From contig NZ_CP102770.1 of the NCBI RefSeq assembly GCF_038561935.1, forward strand, positions 1,736,001 to 1,800,000: DNA of 64,000 nt, read 5' to 3'. Made by a program: the position numbers and the translations under genes. The notes under the pieces were generated by a model. That model made no database searches and had not been told where the DNA came from. It worked only from the letters and a program-made list of their open reading frames with translations. This DNA comes from Myxococcus stipitatus (GTDB lineage Bacteria; Myxococcota; Myxococcia; Myxococcales; Myxococcaceae). Numbering within the stretch: position 1 is the stretch's first letter; every line of letters starts with the position of its first letter. Below are positions 19,085 to 27,114 of this stretch, one piece after another.

Positions 19085-20680
19085 TCAGGTGCGCTCGATG
19101 CGCATCAGCAGCCGGCGGAGGTCCTCGTTGACGCTGGCGAGCTGGGTGACGCCCTGCTCGTCCTGGAGTTGCTTGCGCAGGTTGGGCAGCGACGCGTCGC
19201 GAATCTTCTTCGCCGCTTCCTGCGAGCCATCCACCAGCCAGCCCGTGGCGAGGATGAGGGCCAGCCGCACCTCCGTGTCGCGCTCGTTCAGCTTCGCCGC
19301 GAGCGCCGGTGCATGGTCCGCCGAACCGGAGCGCCCCACCTCCAGCGCCGCGCGCTCCAGCATGGGCTTGCTGGCCTTGTCCATGCGCTCCACCCAGCAC
19401 GCCGCGTTGCCGGCGCACGCCTGTCCCGCCTCCAGCAGCGTCGCGTGCTTCGCCAGGGTGTCCGCGCGCTTCTTGCCCAGCGCCGCCGGGTCATCGCAGC
19501 CTTCCTCGCCCGTGGCCTTGCAGTCCGCCGCCGTGCGCGCGGGCTCCCCCGTCACCAGCTTCTGGAGCAGCGGCTGCTCGCGCGCGTCGCCCAGCATGGC
19601 CAGGCCCTTCACCGCGATTTCGCGCGAGTACCAGTCGCCCGTCGCCGCCGCCTTCTCCAGCGCGGGCAGCGCATCGCGTCCACCCAGCCGCACCAGCGCG
19701 CGTACGTACGCGTCGCGCACCGTCGGGTCCGTCTCCAGCACCAGCGTGGACAGCGGCTTCACCGCCTCCTGCGCGCGCAGCCGCCCCAGCGCGTCTGCGG
19801 CCTGCATCCGCACCAGCGCTTGAATCTGCACATCCGAGTGCGAGAAGGCGAGCAGCTTGAGCAGCGGCTCCACCGCGCGCTTCTCACGCAGGTCTCCCAG
19901 CACCGTCGCGGCCTTCATCGGATAGCTGGCGGGGTTGACGCCGTTCGTCTTCGCCCACGTGAGCAGCTCCGCGTCCCGGCCCTCCAGCGCGGGCAGCAGC
20001 GCGTCCGCGGCGGGCTGGCCCAGCTGGAACAGCGCGAAGCTGCTCTCCACGTAGAAGGACTTGCCCTTGCGCTCCTTCGTCAGCATGCGGATGAGCGCGG
20101 GCGCCGCGCGGCCGTCGCCGATGTGGCCCAGCGCCTCGATGGCCTTCTTGTTGAGGAAGGGCTCCACCGTCTCATCCGTGGCCAGCGTGATGAGCGGCTC
20201 CACCGCCTCCTTGGCCTTCATCGCCCCGAGCACCTGGATGGCCTCGATGCGCGCGTACGTGTCCTTCGCGCGCAGCAGCGGCACGAGCGCGGGCACCGCG
20301 CGCACGTCGCCAATGGCTCCCAGCGCCGTCACCATCGCCTTGTTCGCCAGCTGCGAGGACATGTCCCCGGCCGCCGGGTCGATGGCCGCCGACAGCGCCT
20401 CCACTGAGGACGCGTGGTGCACGTCGCCAATGGCTCGCGCCAGCGCCGCCTTCACCTCCGGCTTGCGCTCCTGGGAGAGGGCCTCATGCAGCATCGGCAG
20501 GAAGCTCTCCTTCACCTGCGTCTTCGTCCGCATGGCTTCGACGACGCGCACCCGGTCTTCCGCGCGCCGGGTCTGCTGCAACGTCCCCTCCCAGTACTCG
20601 GGGGTGTTGGGGTCCGATTTGCATCCATTCAGACAGAGAAGTGCGGCGGCAACACACCACGCTGCGAGGGGGCGACTCAT
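19085..20680 (-). CDS. HEAT-repeat lipoprotein
   Basis: A 531-residue lipoprotein. ATG 20680 has GGAG 6 bp upstream and opens a lipoprotein signal peptide (MSRPLAAWCVAAALLCLNGC, lipobox LNGC). The mature part is a solenoid of PBS-lyase/HEAT repeats of about 30-40 residues, for example EALGHIGDGRAAPALIRML, VLGDLREKRAVEPLLKLL, ADALGRLRAQEAVKPLSTL and AMVTALGAIGDVRAVPALV. An interruption around residues 400-450 carries Cys residues (CKATGEEGCDD, AGQACAGNAACWVE) that could form disulfides in the periplasm. HEAT solenoids are protein-protein scaffolds; the partner is unknown. Myxobacteria encode many such lipoproteins. Confidence 0.85.
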   Translation of the reverse strand: MSRPLAAWCVAAALLCLNGCKSDPNTPEYWEGTLQQTRRAEDRVRVVEAMRTKTQVKESFLPMLHEALSQERKPEVKAALARAIGDVHHASSVEALSAAIDPAAGDMSSQLANKAMVTALGAIGDVRAVPALVPLLRAKDTYARIEAIQVLGAMKAKEAVEPLITLATDETVEPFLNKKAIEALGHIGDGRAAPALIRMLTKERKGKSFYVESSFALFQLGQPAADALLPALEGRDAELLTWAKTNGVNPASYPMKAATVLGDLREKRAVEPLLKLLAFSHSDVQIQALVRMQAADALGRLRAQEAVKPLSTLVLETDPTVRDAYVRALVRLGGRDALPALEKAAATGDWYSREIAVKGLAMLGDAREQPLLQKLVTGEPARTAADCKATGEEGCDDPAALGKKRADTLAKHATLLEAGQACAGNAACWVERMDKASKPMLERAALEVGRSGSADHAPALAAKLNERDTEVRLALILATGWLVDGSQEAAKKIRDASLPNLRKQLQDEQGVTQLASVNEDLRRLLMRIERT

Positions 20681-20784
20681 TCGAGCTCCAGGGCGTCTGC
20701 GGGGTTGTCCTGTCTTGAGTCGTAAACCTCCTGTCACGAAGGAATCAAACCACCCAGGTCACCTGGGGTACGCTGGTCAACGAC

Positions 20785-21366
20785 ATGTCCGATGACCCAC
20801 ACAAGCCGTCGAGGCCGGGATACACCCGCCGGACGTACCTCCTCGACCGGGAGTTCCAGCTCAAGTACATCCTGCTGCTGGCCGGTATCGGGGCGGGTGG
20901 GGTGGGGATATTCGGTGTGCTGGCCGAGCGGCTCTACGTCTCTTCCCAGAGCTCCGGGGTGGACGCGCGCACGTCGCTGCTCTGGCTCACCGCCCTGGGC
21001 GCGCTGGGGCTGGGCGCGGTGCTGGGCCTCCTGGGACTGCTCTTCACCCATCGGGTGGCGGGCCCCGTCCACGTCATGAGCCTCTATGTCGCGGCGCTGG
21101 CCGCGGGGCGTTATCCCCGCCTGCGCCCCCTGAGGAAGAAGGATGAATTGAAGCGCTTCTTCGACCGCTTCAGCGAGGCGGTGGACCGCATCCGCCAGCG
21201 CGAGGCGGACGAAGCCCACGCCCTGGAGTCCGCGCTGGCCGCGCTCACCCCGCTGGCCACCACCCCCGAGGCGCGCGAGGCGCTGGAAACCCTGTCCGCG
21301 CTGCACACGCGCAAGCGTCAAGCAGTGGACAATCCCACCGGGGGTACCTTCAAGTCCGCGACTTGA
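20785..21366 (+). CDS. Membrane protein with a HAMP-like cytoplasmic segment
   Basis: A 193-residue protein with two membrane helices (YILLLAGIGAGGVGIFGVLA and LWLTALGALGLGAVLGLLGLLF) followed by a HAMP-like region: THRVAGPVHVMSLYVAALAAGRYPRLRPLRKKDELKRFF. The THR(V/I)AGP and RKxDEL(K) elements are typical of stand-alone HAMP-containing signal proteins in deltaproteobacteria. No kinase, cyclase or methyl-accepting output domain follows; the C-terminus is a short helix (DRIRQREADEAHALESALAAL). It may adjust another membrane sensor. It starts the fmt operon, ending 30 bp before fmt, so its expression is probably linked to translation genes. Divergent from the HEAT lipoprotein gene. Confidence 0.8.
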   Translation: MSDDPHKPSRPGYTRRTYLLDREFQLKYILLLAGIGAGGVGIFGVLAERLYVSSQSSGVDARTSLLWLTALGALGLGAVLGLLGLLFTHRVAGPVHVMSLYVAALAAGRYPRLRPLRKKDELKRFFDRFSEAVDRIRQREADEAHALESALAALTPLATTPEAREALETLSALHTRKRQAVDNPTGGTFKSAT

Positions 21367-21396
21367 AGCGCCGCCGCACGAGGAACCGCCAACATC

Positions 21397-22332
21397 ATGA
21401 GCAGACCCCGAATCGTCTTCATGGGCACGCCCGACTTCGCCGTGGCGTCGCTCGAAGCGTGCTTCGACCTGGGTGACGTGGTCGCCGTCGTCACGCAGCC
21501 CGACAAGCCCAAGGGCCGAGGCAACACCGTCACCGCGCCACCCGTGAAGGAGCTGGCCCTGTCGCGCGGCGTGCCCGTGTTCCAGCCCGCCAAGCTGCGC
21601 ACGCCGCCCTTCGTCGAGGAGCTGCGCCGCTTCCAGCCGGACGTGTGTGTGGTGACGGCGTACGGCCGCATCCTCCCCAAGGACATCCTCGAGCTGCCGC
21701 CCAAGGGCTGCGTCAACGTGCACGGCTCGCTCCTGCCGCGCTTCCGGGGCGCCGCGCCCATCCAGTGGTCCATCGCGCATGGAGACGCGGAGACGGGCGT
21801 GTCGCTGATGGTGATGGACGAGGGCCTGGACACCGGCCCCGTGCTCGCCATGAAGCGCCTGCCCATCGGCCCCGAGGACACGAGCGCGACGATGTATCCG
21901 AAGCTGGCGGCGCTCGGCGGCGAGGTGCTGCGCGAGTCCCTGCCCGCGTACCTGAGCGGCGCGCTGAAGCCCGTGCCGCAGCCGAGCGAGGGCGTGGTGC
22001 TGGCGCCCATCATCGAGAAGGACGAGGGCAGGCTCGACTTCACGCGGACGGCCGTGGCGCTCGAGCGGCGCCTGCGCGCCTTCACGCCGTGGCCCGGGGC
22101 CTTCACCACGCTGGGCGGCAAGCTGGTGAAGGTGCACCGCGTGCGCGTGGCGGAAGGAAAGGGCGCGCCGGGCTCGGTGCTGTCGGCGGGCACGGAGGGG
22201 CTGGAGGTGGCGTGCGGCGAGGGCTCGCTCGTGCTGCTGGACATCCAGCCGGAGGGCAAGCGGGTGATGAAGGCCGCGGACTTCCTCATGGGCCACAAGC
22301 TGGCCGTGGGCAGCCAGCCGTTCGGCACCTAG
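21397..22332 (+). CDS. fmt: Methionyl-tRNA formyltransferase
   Basis: Fmt formylates initiator Met-tRNA with 10-formyl-tetrahydrofolate in the cytoplasm. At 311 residues it has normal length. Recognisable elements are IVFMGTPDFAVASLEA at the N-terminus, TQPDKPKGRG, the catalytic region VNVHGSLLPRFRGAAPIQWSI and DTGPVL, followed by the OB-fold C-terminal domain that binds tRNA (AFTPWPGAFTT). It lies in an operon with rsmB, the classic def-fmt-rsmB neighbourhood, but def is absent and an AroQ-like gene stands between fmt and rsmB. Confidence 0.97.
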   Translation: MSRPRIVFMGTPDFAVASLEACFDLGDVVAVVTQPDKPKGRGNTVTAPPVKELALSRGVPVFQPAKLRTPPFVEELRRFQPDVCVVTAYGRILPKDILELPPKGCVNVHGSLLPRFRGAAPIQWSIAHGDAETGVSLMVMDEGLDTGPVLAMKRLPIGPEDTSATMYPKLAALGGEVLRESLPAYLSGALKPVPQPSEGVVLAPIIEKDEGRLDFTRTAVALERRLRAFTPWPGAFTTLGGKLVKVHRVRVAEGKGAPGSVLSAGTEGLEVACGEGSLVLLDIQPEGKRVMKAADFLMGHKLAVGSQPFGT

Positions 22333-22379
22333 GCGATGGCGGGGACGGGACGGACTTTTTCGAGTACAGGCGGGTGGGC

Positions 22380-23282
22380 ATGAGATTGCTGGTGTTGCAC
22401 GGGCCGAACCTGAACCTCCTGGGCGTGCGTGAAGGCACGTCCGGGGGCACGTTGCGGGACCTGGATGAAGCGCTGAAAGCGCGGGCCAAGGCGCTGGGCC
22501 TGGCGCTCCGCATCGTTCAGTCCAACCACGAAGGCGTGCTGCTGGACACGCTCGCCTCCGAGCGCGAGGCGGTGGATGGAATCCTCATCAACCCCGCGGG
22601 GCTGTTCAGCTCGTACGCGCTGAAGGAAGGGCTGGAGGCCGTGGGCCTGCCCGCCATCGAGGTGCTGCTGCGCCCCTCCGCCCGCGAGTCCGTGGTGGCG
22701 GAGGCGTGTGTCCTCCAGGTGCATGGCGCCAGTGGCGGCTTCGAGCCGTACCTGGAAGCCCTGGAGACCTTCGCCTCGGGCGTCTTCACGCCCGGTAAGC
22801 CCGAGCCCCGCAAGACGCCAGGCCGCAGGCAGGACGCCGAGGACGAGGCTCCCGCGAAGGCCCCTTCGGGGAAGACGCTCGGCAAGAAGGTGCCGGCGCT
22901 GGCCCTGGCTCCGAAGGAGGGCGGCTCCGGCAACAAGACGCTGGGCCGCAAGCCGTCGTCCGCGAGCAAGGTGGACGCGCAGCCCGCCGGCAAGACGCTG
23001 GGGCGCGGGACGAAGGGCGCCACGTCCGCGACGGAGCTGCTCACGCGCGCGCTCGTGCGACAGAAGGTGTCGGAGCGGCTCGCGGGGAAGCTCACCGCCG
23101 CGGAGCTGGCCGCCTGGGCGCGCTCGCGCTACGAGGCCGTGCAGGGCGGGCTTCCCGCTGAACACGGCCAGAAGCAGATGCTGGAGGACAGCCTCCAGCG
23201 CCTCACGCTGTCCCACCTCCCCTCGACGCGGCTCTCGGATGAGCAGCTCGTGGACCTGATGACTCGGCTCGACGAAGGATGA
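22380..23282 (+). CDS. Type II dehydroquinase-like (AroQ-like) protein, catalytically degenerate, with C-terminal extension
   Basis: Residues 1-140 have the type II 3-dehydroquinate dehydratase fold: LLVLHGPNLNLLGVRE matches the family's N-terminal motif. Compared from memory with the Mycobacterium enzyme, the catalytic Tyr of the lid loop (YGG) is Ser (GTSGGT), the His of the N-A-x-x-THTS motif is lost (INPAGLFSSY), and the His of IEVHxSN is Leu (IEVLLRPS). The lid Arg and the ARE Arg remain. Normal AroQ is about 150 residues; this protein has 300. Residues 145-215 form a Lys/Pro linker with KTLG motifs at residues 165, 186 and 205, and residues 218-300 a helical domain (ATELLTRALVRQKVSERLAG). 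Likely a pseudoenzyme. Its end overlaps rsmB by 4 bp (ATGA). Confidence 0.82.
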   Translation: MRLLVLHGPNLNLLGVREGTSGGTLRDLDEALKARAKALGLALRIVQSNHEGVLLDTLASEREAVDGILINPAGLFSSYALKEGLEAVGLPAIEVLLRPSARESVVAEACVLQVHGASGGFEPYLEALETFASGVFTPGKPEPRKTPGRRQDAEDEAPAKAPSGKTLGKKVPALALAPKEGGSGNKTLGRKPSSASKVDAQPAGKTLGRGTKGATSATELLTRALVRQKVSERLAGKLTAAELAAWARSRYEAVQGGLPAEHGQKQMLEDSLQRLTLSHLPSTRLSDEQLVDLMTRLDEG

Positions 23283-24595
23283 CTCCCCGCGCACTCGCCA
23301 TCCTCGTGTTGGCGCGCGTCCGTGCCACGGACGCCTATCTCAACGTGGTTCTCGACACGATGTTGTCGGAGTCACCGCCCAAGGACCCGCGCGACGCGGG
23401 CCTCGCCACGGAGCTGACGTACGGCGCCACGCGCCGGCAGCTCGCGCTGGACTACGCCATCTCCCGCTTCGCCGACCGCAAGCTGGACGCCATGGAGGAC
23501 CGCGTGCTCGCGGCCCTGCGCATCGGCGCGTATCAAATCTTCCACACCCGCGTGCCCGCGCGCGCGGCGGTGGCGGAGACGGTGCAGGCGCTCAAGGACG
23601 TGGGCCTCGCCCGGGCGGCGGGCTTCACCAACGCCATCCTCCGCAAGCTGGCGGACCTGCCCGCGCCTCCGCTGCCCTCGCAGACGGACGTCGCCCACTA
23701 CCTGTCCGTGCGCGAGAGCCATCCGCAGTGGCTGGTGGAGCGCTGGCTGCGCCAGTTCGGCCGCGAGCGCGCCGAGGCCATGCTGGTGGCGGACAACCAG
23801 TCCCCGCCGGTGGTGATTCGCGCCAACACGGCGAAGGTGACGCGCGACGCGCTGCTCTCGCAGCTGCAGGAGCTGGGCGTCGAGGCGAAGGCGGCCACCC
23901 TCTCCCCCGTGGGCATCGTCCTGCCGCCCGTGGGCCGGGTGGAGGACGTGTATGGCTATTCGGAAGGACTGTGGCAGGTGCAGGACGAGGCCGCCCAGCT
24001 CGTCGGCGTCTACGGCGCCATCCCCGAGTCGGCGCGCGTGCTGGACGCGTGCGCGGCGCCCGGCGGCAAGTCCTGTCACCTCGCGCAGGAGCACGACGTC
24101 GTCGCCGTGGACGTGCACGCCCACAAGCTGCGCAAGATTGACGCGGAGGCGCGGCGCCTGGGGCTCTCCTCGCGCTTGAAGGCCTACGCGCACGACGCGG
24201 CGGAGCCCTTCCCCGAGGAGTGGGGCGAGTTCCACGCGATGCTGGTGGACGCGCCGTGCTCGGGCCTGGGCACGCTGCGCCGTCACCCGGAGCTGCGCTA
24301 CCGCCGCAAGGAGGAGGACATCGCGCGGCTGGCGACGCTCCAGCGGCGCATCCTGGAGAACTGCCAGGAGTCGGTGCAGCCGGGCGGGTTGCTCGTCTAC
24401 GCGGTGTGCACCATGGACCCGCAGGAGGGGCAGGACCAGGTGGAGATGTTCCTGCGCAGCCACCCGGAGTGGACGGCGGAGCCGCCCGTGTTGCCGGGCC
24501 TCAAGCTGCCGCTCACGCAGGCGTACTTGAGGACCCTGCCAGGCCCGGAGGGCTTCGACGGGTTCTTCGCCGCGCGCCTCCGGAAGCTCTACTGA
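23279..24595 (+). CDS. rsmB: 16S rRNA (cytosine-967-C5)-methyltransferase RsmB
   Basis: RsmB/Sun methylates C967 of 16S rRNA using S-adenosylmethionine. The 438 residues have the N-terminal NusB-like domain (ILVLARVRATDAYLN, then FADRKLDAMEDRVLAALRIGAY) and a C-terminal Rossmann methyltransferase: SAM motif ACAAPGGKSCHLA, motif IV DAPCSGLGTLRRHPE with its Cys, and motif VI YAVCTMDPQEG with the catalytic Cys. The ATG overlaps the stop of the AroQ-like gene, so translation is coupled. The gene ends 9 bp before the convergent LysR gene. Confidence 0.96.
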   Translation: MTPRALAILVLARVRATDAYLNVVLDTMLSESPPKDPRDAGLATELTYGATRRQLALDYAISRFADRKLDAMEDRVLAALRIGAYQIFHTRVPARAAVAETVQALKDVGLARAAGFTNAILRKLADLPAPPLPSQTDVAHYLSVRESHPQWLVERWLRQFGRERAEAMLVADNQSPPVVIRANTAKVTRDALLSQLQELGVEAKAATLSPVGIVLPPVGRVEDVYGYSEGLWQVQDEAAQLVGVYGAIPESARVLDACAAPGGKSCHLAQEHDVVAVDVHAHKLRKIDAEARRLGLSSRLKAYAHDAAEPFPEEWGEFHAMLVDAPCSGLGTLRRHPELRYRRKEEDIARLATLQRRILENCQESVQPGGLLVYAVCTMDPQEGQDQVEMFLRSHPEWTAEPPVLPGLKLPLTQAYLRTLPGPEGFDGFFAARLRKLY

Positions 24596-24604
24596 GACCG
24601 CGGA

Positions 24605-25510
24605 CTACGCGTCGTCGGTGGGGGGCTGGTTGGCGGCGGCCTTGAACGCCTCCAGCACCGCCGCCGAGGCGCGGTCCAGGTACTTGCCCTTGCGGATGAG
24701 CAGACCGATGGGGCGCGACACCGGCCCCTCGGCGAAGGGCTTGGCCACCAGCGTGCCGCCCTTCACCTCGCTCTGCGCCGTCGCGATGGGGAGGATGGCC
24801 ACGCCCAGGCCCATCTCCACCGCCCGCTTGATGGTCTCGACGTTGTCCATCTCCATGATGGGGTTGATGTCGATGTTCTTCTCGCGGAAGAGCCGGTCCA
24901 GCGCCTTGCGCGTGGGCGCCTCGCGGTCGAACGCGATGAAGGGCACGCCGGACAGCGCGGTGAGGCTCACCTTCTGCTTGGAGGCGAAGGCGTGGTTGGG
25001 CGCGCAGACCACCGCGAGCTTGTCGTCGCGGAACGGGAGGATGTCCACGCCCGCGCGCGGCTGCGGATACGCGACGATGCCAATCTCCGCCGCGCCCAGA
25101 ATCACGTCGTCGTAGACTTGGTCATTGCGGCGGTAGTTCAGCCGCATGTTGACCTTGGGGTGCGCCTTGAGCAGCAGCTTCTGCACGCTGTTGAGCTCGT
25201 GCAGGCCCACCGTGTAGATGGTGGACACCGTGCTGGTGCCGGCCACCTCCGTGGCCTGCTCGCGAATCTCCTGCTCCACTTCGGCGAAGCGCGCGAGGAT
25301 TTCCTTGCACCCACGGAACAGCCGCTCGCCCGCGGGCGTCGGCGTCACCTGCCGGGCGCTGCGCGACAAGAGCTTCTGCTCATAGCGGTTCTCCAGCGCG
25401 CGAATCTGCTGGCTCACCGCCGACTGAGTGACGTGGTTGAGCTGGGCCGCTCGCGAGAAGGAGCCGGTCTCCACCACATCACAGAACATTTTCAGGGACT
25501 CGAGCTGCAT
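24605..25510 (-). CDS. LysR-family transcriptional regulator
   Basis: A 301-residue LTTR. The N-terminal winged HTH is clear (MQLESLKMFCDVVETGSFSR, then SQSAVSQQIRAL-type helix TQSAVSQQIRALENRY). A linker helix and the periplasmic-binding-like effector domain follow (residues 90-295; LGAAEIGIVAYP, DNVETIKRAVEMGLGVAILP). The VETIKRAVEMGLGVAILP signature resembles the CysB/CbbR-like branch, but the effector cannot be read. The ATG at 25510 is followed upstream by an AT-rich dyad that may be its own operator. No divergent target gene sits immediately upstream; the next gene is a small membrane protein on the same strand. Confidence 0.93.
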   Translation of the reverse strand: MQLESLKMFCDVVETGSFSRAAQLNHVTQSAVSQQIRALENRYEQKLLSRSARQVTPTPAGERLFRGCKEILARFAEVEQEIREQATEVAGTSTVSTIYTVGLHELNSVQKLLLKAHPKVNMRLNYRRNDQVYDDVILGAAEIGIVAYPQPRAGVDILPFRDDKLAVVCAPNHAFASKQKVSLTALSGVPFIAFDREAPTRKALDRLFREKNIDINPIMEMDNVETIKRAVEMGLGVAILPIATAQSEVKGGTLVAKPFAEGPVSRPIGLLIRKGKYLDRASAAVLEAFKAAANQPPTDDA

Positions 25511-25532
25511 GGGCCGCTCCCTACTCCCAAAC

Positions 25533-25558
25533 CTAATGGCCTAGCCACTATTAATTAG
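25533..25558. promoter_or_regulatory. AT-rich dyad upstream of the LysR gene
   Basis: CTAAT (25533-25537) and ATTAG (25554-25558) are inverted repeats flanking a second perfect dyad, TGGC-CTA-GCCA. The site begins 22 bp from the LysR ATG and is much more AT-rich than its surroundings. Position and symmetry suggest an autoregulatory LTTR site or core promoter. Inference only. Confidence 0.45.
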
Positions 25559-25629
25559 CCCGCCTACCTCACGCCGCCAAATGGTCTAACCCGAAGGGTT
25601 GGCTGGCGGTCGGGCGGGCCCCCTGGCTC

Positions 25630-25923
25630 CTAGGGCGGGCCGGGAGGGGCGGGGCGCCAGCGACGCAGCAGGACGAAGAGGGCGGCGCCCAGGGCCACCA
25701 GGGCCCCTCCGAAGCGCGTCTGGACGCGGCCCATCTCCTGGCCGGCCTGCTGAATCAGCTCGCACTCGGGCCCGGACAGGGCCGTGCAGTCCGGGGCGAC
25801 GAACACGCCTTTGACACCCACGGCGAGCAGGCCCAGCCCCCCCAGGAGCAGGCCCCCGGAGAGCCCCAGCAGCGCGGCGCGCGGGAGGGACGGCTTGGGG
25901 GGCGGCGGCGGGGCGGAGGGCAT
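25630..25923 (-). CDS. Small two-pass membrane protein, unknown
   Basis: A 97-residue protein: Pro-rich start (MPSAPPPPPKPSLPR), a glycine-rich membrane segment (ALLGLSGGLLLGGLGLLAVGVKGVF), a short loop with two Cys (PDCTALSGPECELIQQ), a second membrane segment (FGGALVALGAALFVLL) and a basic/Pro C-terminus. The two loop cysteines on the presumed outer face could form a disulfide. No family recognised. It lies upstream of the LysR gene on the same strand and is divergent from the glycosyltransferase. Confidence 0.7.
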   Translation of the reverse strand: MPSAPPPPPKPSLPRAALLGLSGGLLLGGLGLLAVGVKGVFVAPDCTALSGPECELIQQAGQEMGRVQTRFGGALVALGAALFVLLRRWRPAPPGPP

Positions 25924-25998
25924 GGTGGGTGGGTAGCTATAGCCGCGGGCGAGGGCCGGGCTCAACGGGGGCCCCGGCGCCGCGTATGCTGCCCGGCC

Positions 25999-27096
25999 AT
26001 GCGAATCCTCTACGGTGTCGTCGGCGAAGGCATGGGGCACGCGACGCGCTCTCGTGTGTTGCTCGAGGAGCTCACGAAGGAGCACGAGGTCCACATCGTC
26101 GTCTCCGGCCGGGCGCAGGACTACCTGGCCAAGCGCTTCGAGAACGTGCACGGCATCTGGGGGCTGACGCTGGCGTACGAGGGCAACTCGGTGAAGAAGT
26201 GGCAGACGGTGCTGCAGAACGTCACCGGCGCGGTGAAGGGCTGGCCGCAGAACGTGCGCCAGTACTTCGAGCTGGTGTCGGACTTCAAACCGGACGTCGT
26301 GGTGAGCGACTTCGAGACGTTCAGCTACCTGTTCGCCAAGACACACCGGCTGCCCGTCATCAGCGTGGACAACATGCAGGTCATCAACCGCTGCCAGCAC
26401 GAGGCGTCGCTGCTGTCGGGGTACGAGGACAGCTTCGAGACCTCGCGCGCCATCGTGAAGGCGAAGCTGCCAGGCGCCTTCCACTACCTGGTCACCACGT
26501 TCTTCTATCCGCCCACGCGCAAGCGCCGCACCACGCTGGCCCCGTCGATTCTGCGCCCGGAGATTCTCGAGGCGAAGTCGGAGCCGGGGGAGCACCTGCT
26601 CGTGTACCAGACGTCCACGACGAACACCGCGCTGCCGCAGATTCTCAAGGCCGCGGGCATCCCCTGCCGCGTGTACGGCCTGCGCCGCGACCTCACCGAG
26701 GACCTGGTGGACGGCAACCTCACGTACCGCCCCTTCAGCGAGAAGGGCTTCATCGACGACCTGCGCACGTCGCGCGGCGTGGTGGCCAGCGGCGGCTTCA
26801 CGCTGATGAGCGAGGCGGTGTACCTGCACAAGCCCATGCTCAGCATCCCGCTGGAGGGGCAGTTCGAGCAGATCATCAACGCCCTGTACCTGGAGAAGCT
26901 GGGGTACGGGATGTACGTGAAGGCGCTGACGGTGGAGGCGCTCCAGGAGTTCCTCTCGCGGCTGCCGCGCTGCGAGGAGGCGCTCAAGGGTTACGAGCAG
27001 GAGGGCAACACGAAGATGATTGCCGGCCTGCGCGAGCAGCTGGGGCTGGCCTACGAGCACCGCGGCCACTGGGCCATGGAGATGGCCCAGGACTGA
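25999..27096 (+). CDS. Glycosyltransferase of the GT28/MurG-like superfamily
   Basis: A 365-residue GT-B-type glycosyltransferase. It starts MRILYGVVGEGMGHATRSR, the glycine-rich N-terminal loop with the GxGHxxR pattern of MurG/UDP-glucuronosyltransferase-like enzymes. The C-terminal half carries a donor-site-like region (FIDDLRTSRGVVASGGFTLMSEA, then HKPMLSIPLEGQFEQIINA), equivalent to the GGxxT.E and P..... EQ motifs that bind the nucleotide sugar. There are no membrane segments. The acceptor is unknown; proteins of this type are found beside LPS, teichoic-acid or glycolipid genes, and none are next to it here. Convergent with the SDR gene. Confidence 0.85.
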   Translation: MRILYGVVGEGMGHATRSRVLLEELTKEHEVHIVVSGRAQDYLAKRFENVHGIWGLTLAYEGNSVKKWQTVLQNVTGAVKGWPQNVRQYFELVSDFKPDVVVSDFETFSYLFAKTHRLPVISVDNMQVINRCQHEASLLSGYEDSFETSRAIVKAKLPGAFHYLVTTFFYPPTRKRRTTLAPSILRPEILEAKSEPGEHLLVYQTSTTNTALPQILKAAGIPCRVYGLRRDLTEDLVDGNLTYRPFSEKGFIDDLRTSRGVVASGGFTLMSEAVYLHKPMLSIPLEGQFEQIINALYLEKLGYGMYVKALTVEALQEFLSRLPRCEEALKGYEQEGNTKMIAGLREQLGLAYEHRGHWAMEMAQD

Positions 27097-27114
27097 GGCG
27101 CCCGCGCACCAGCG

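Noticed and set aside
17828..20407. 859-residue plus-strand frame through the FUSC gene end and opposite the HEAT lipoprotein
   Set aside because: It spans two real genes, one sense out of frame and one antisense, and has no domain.
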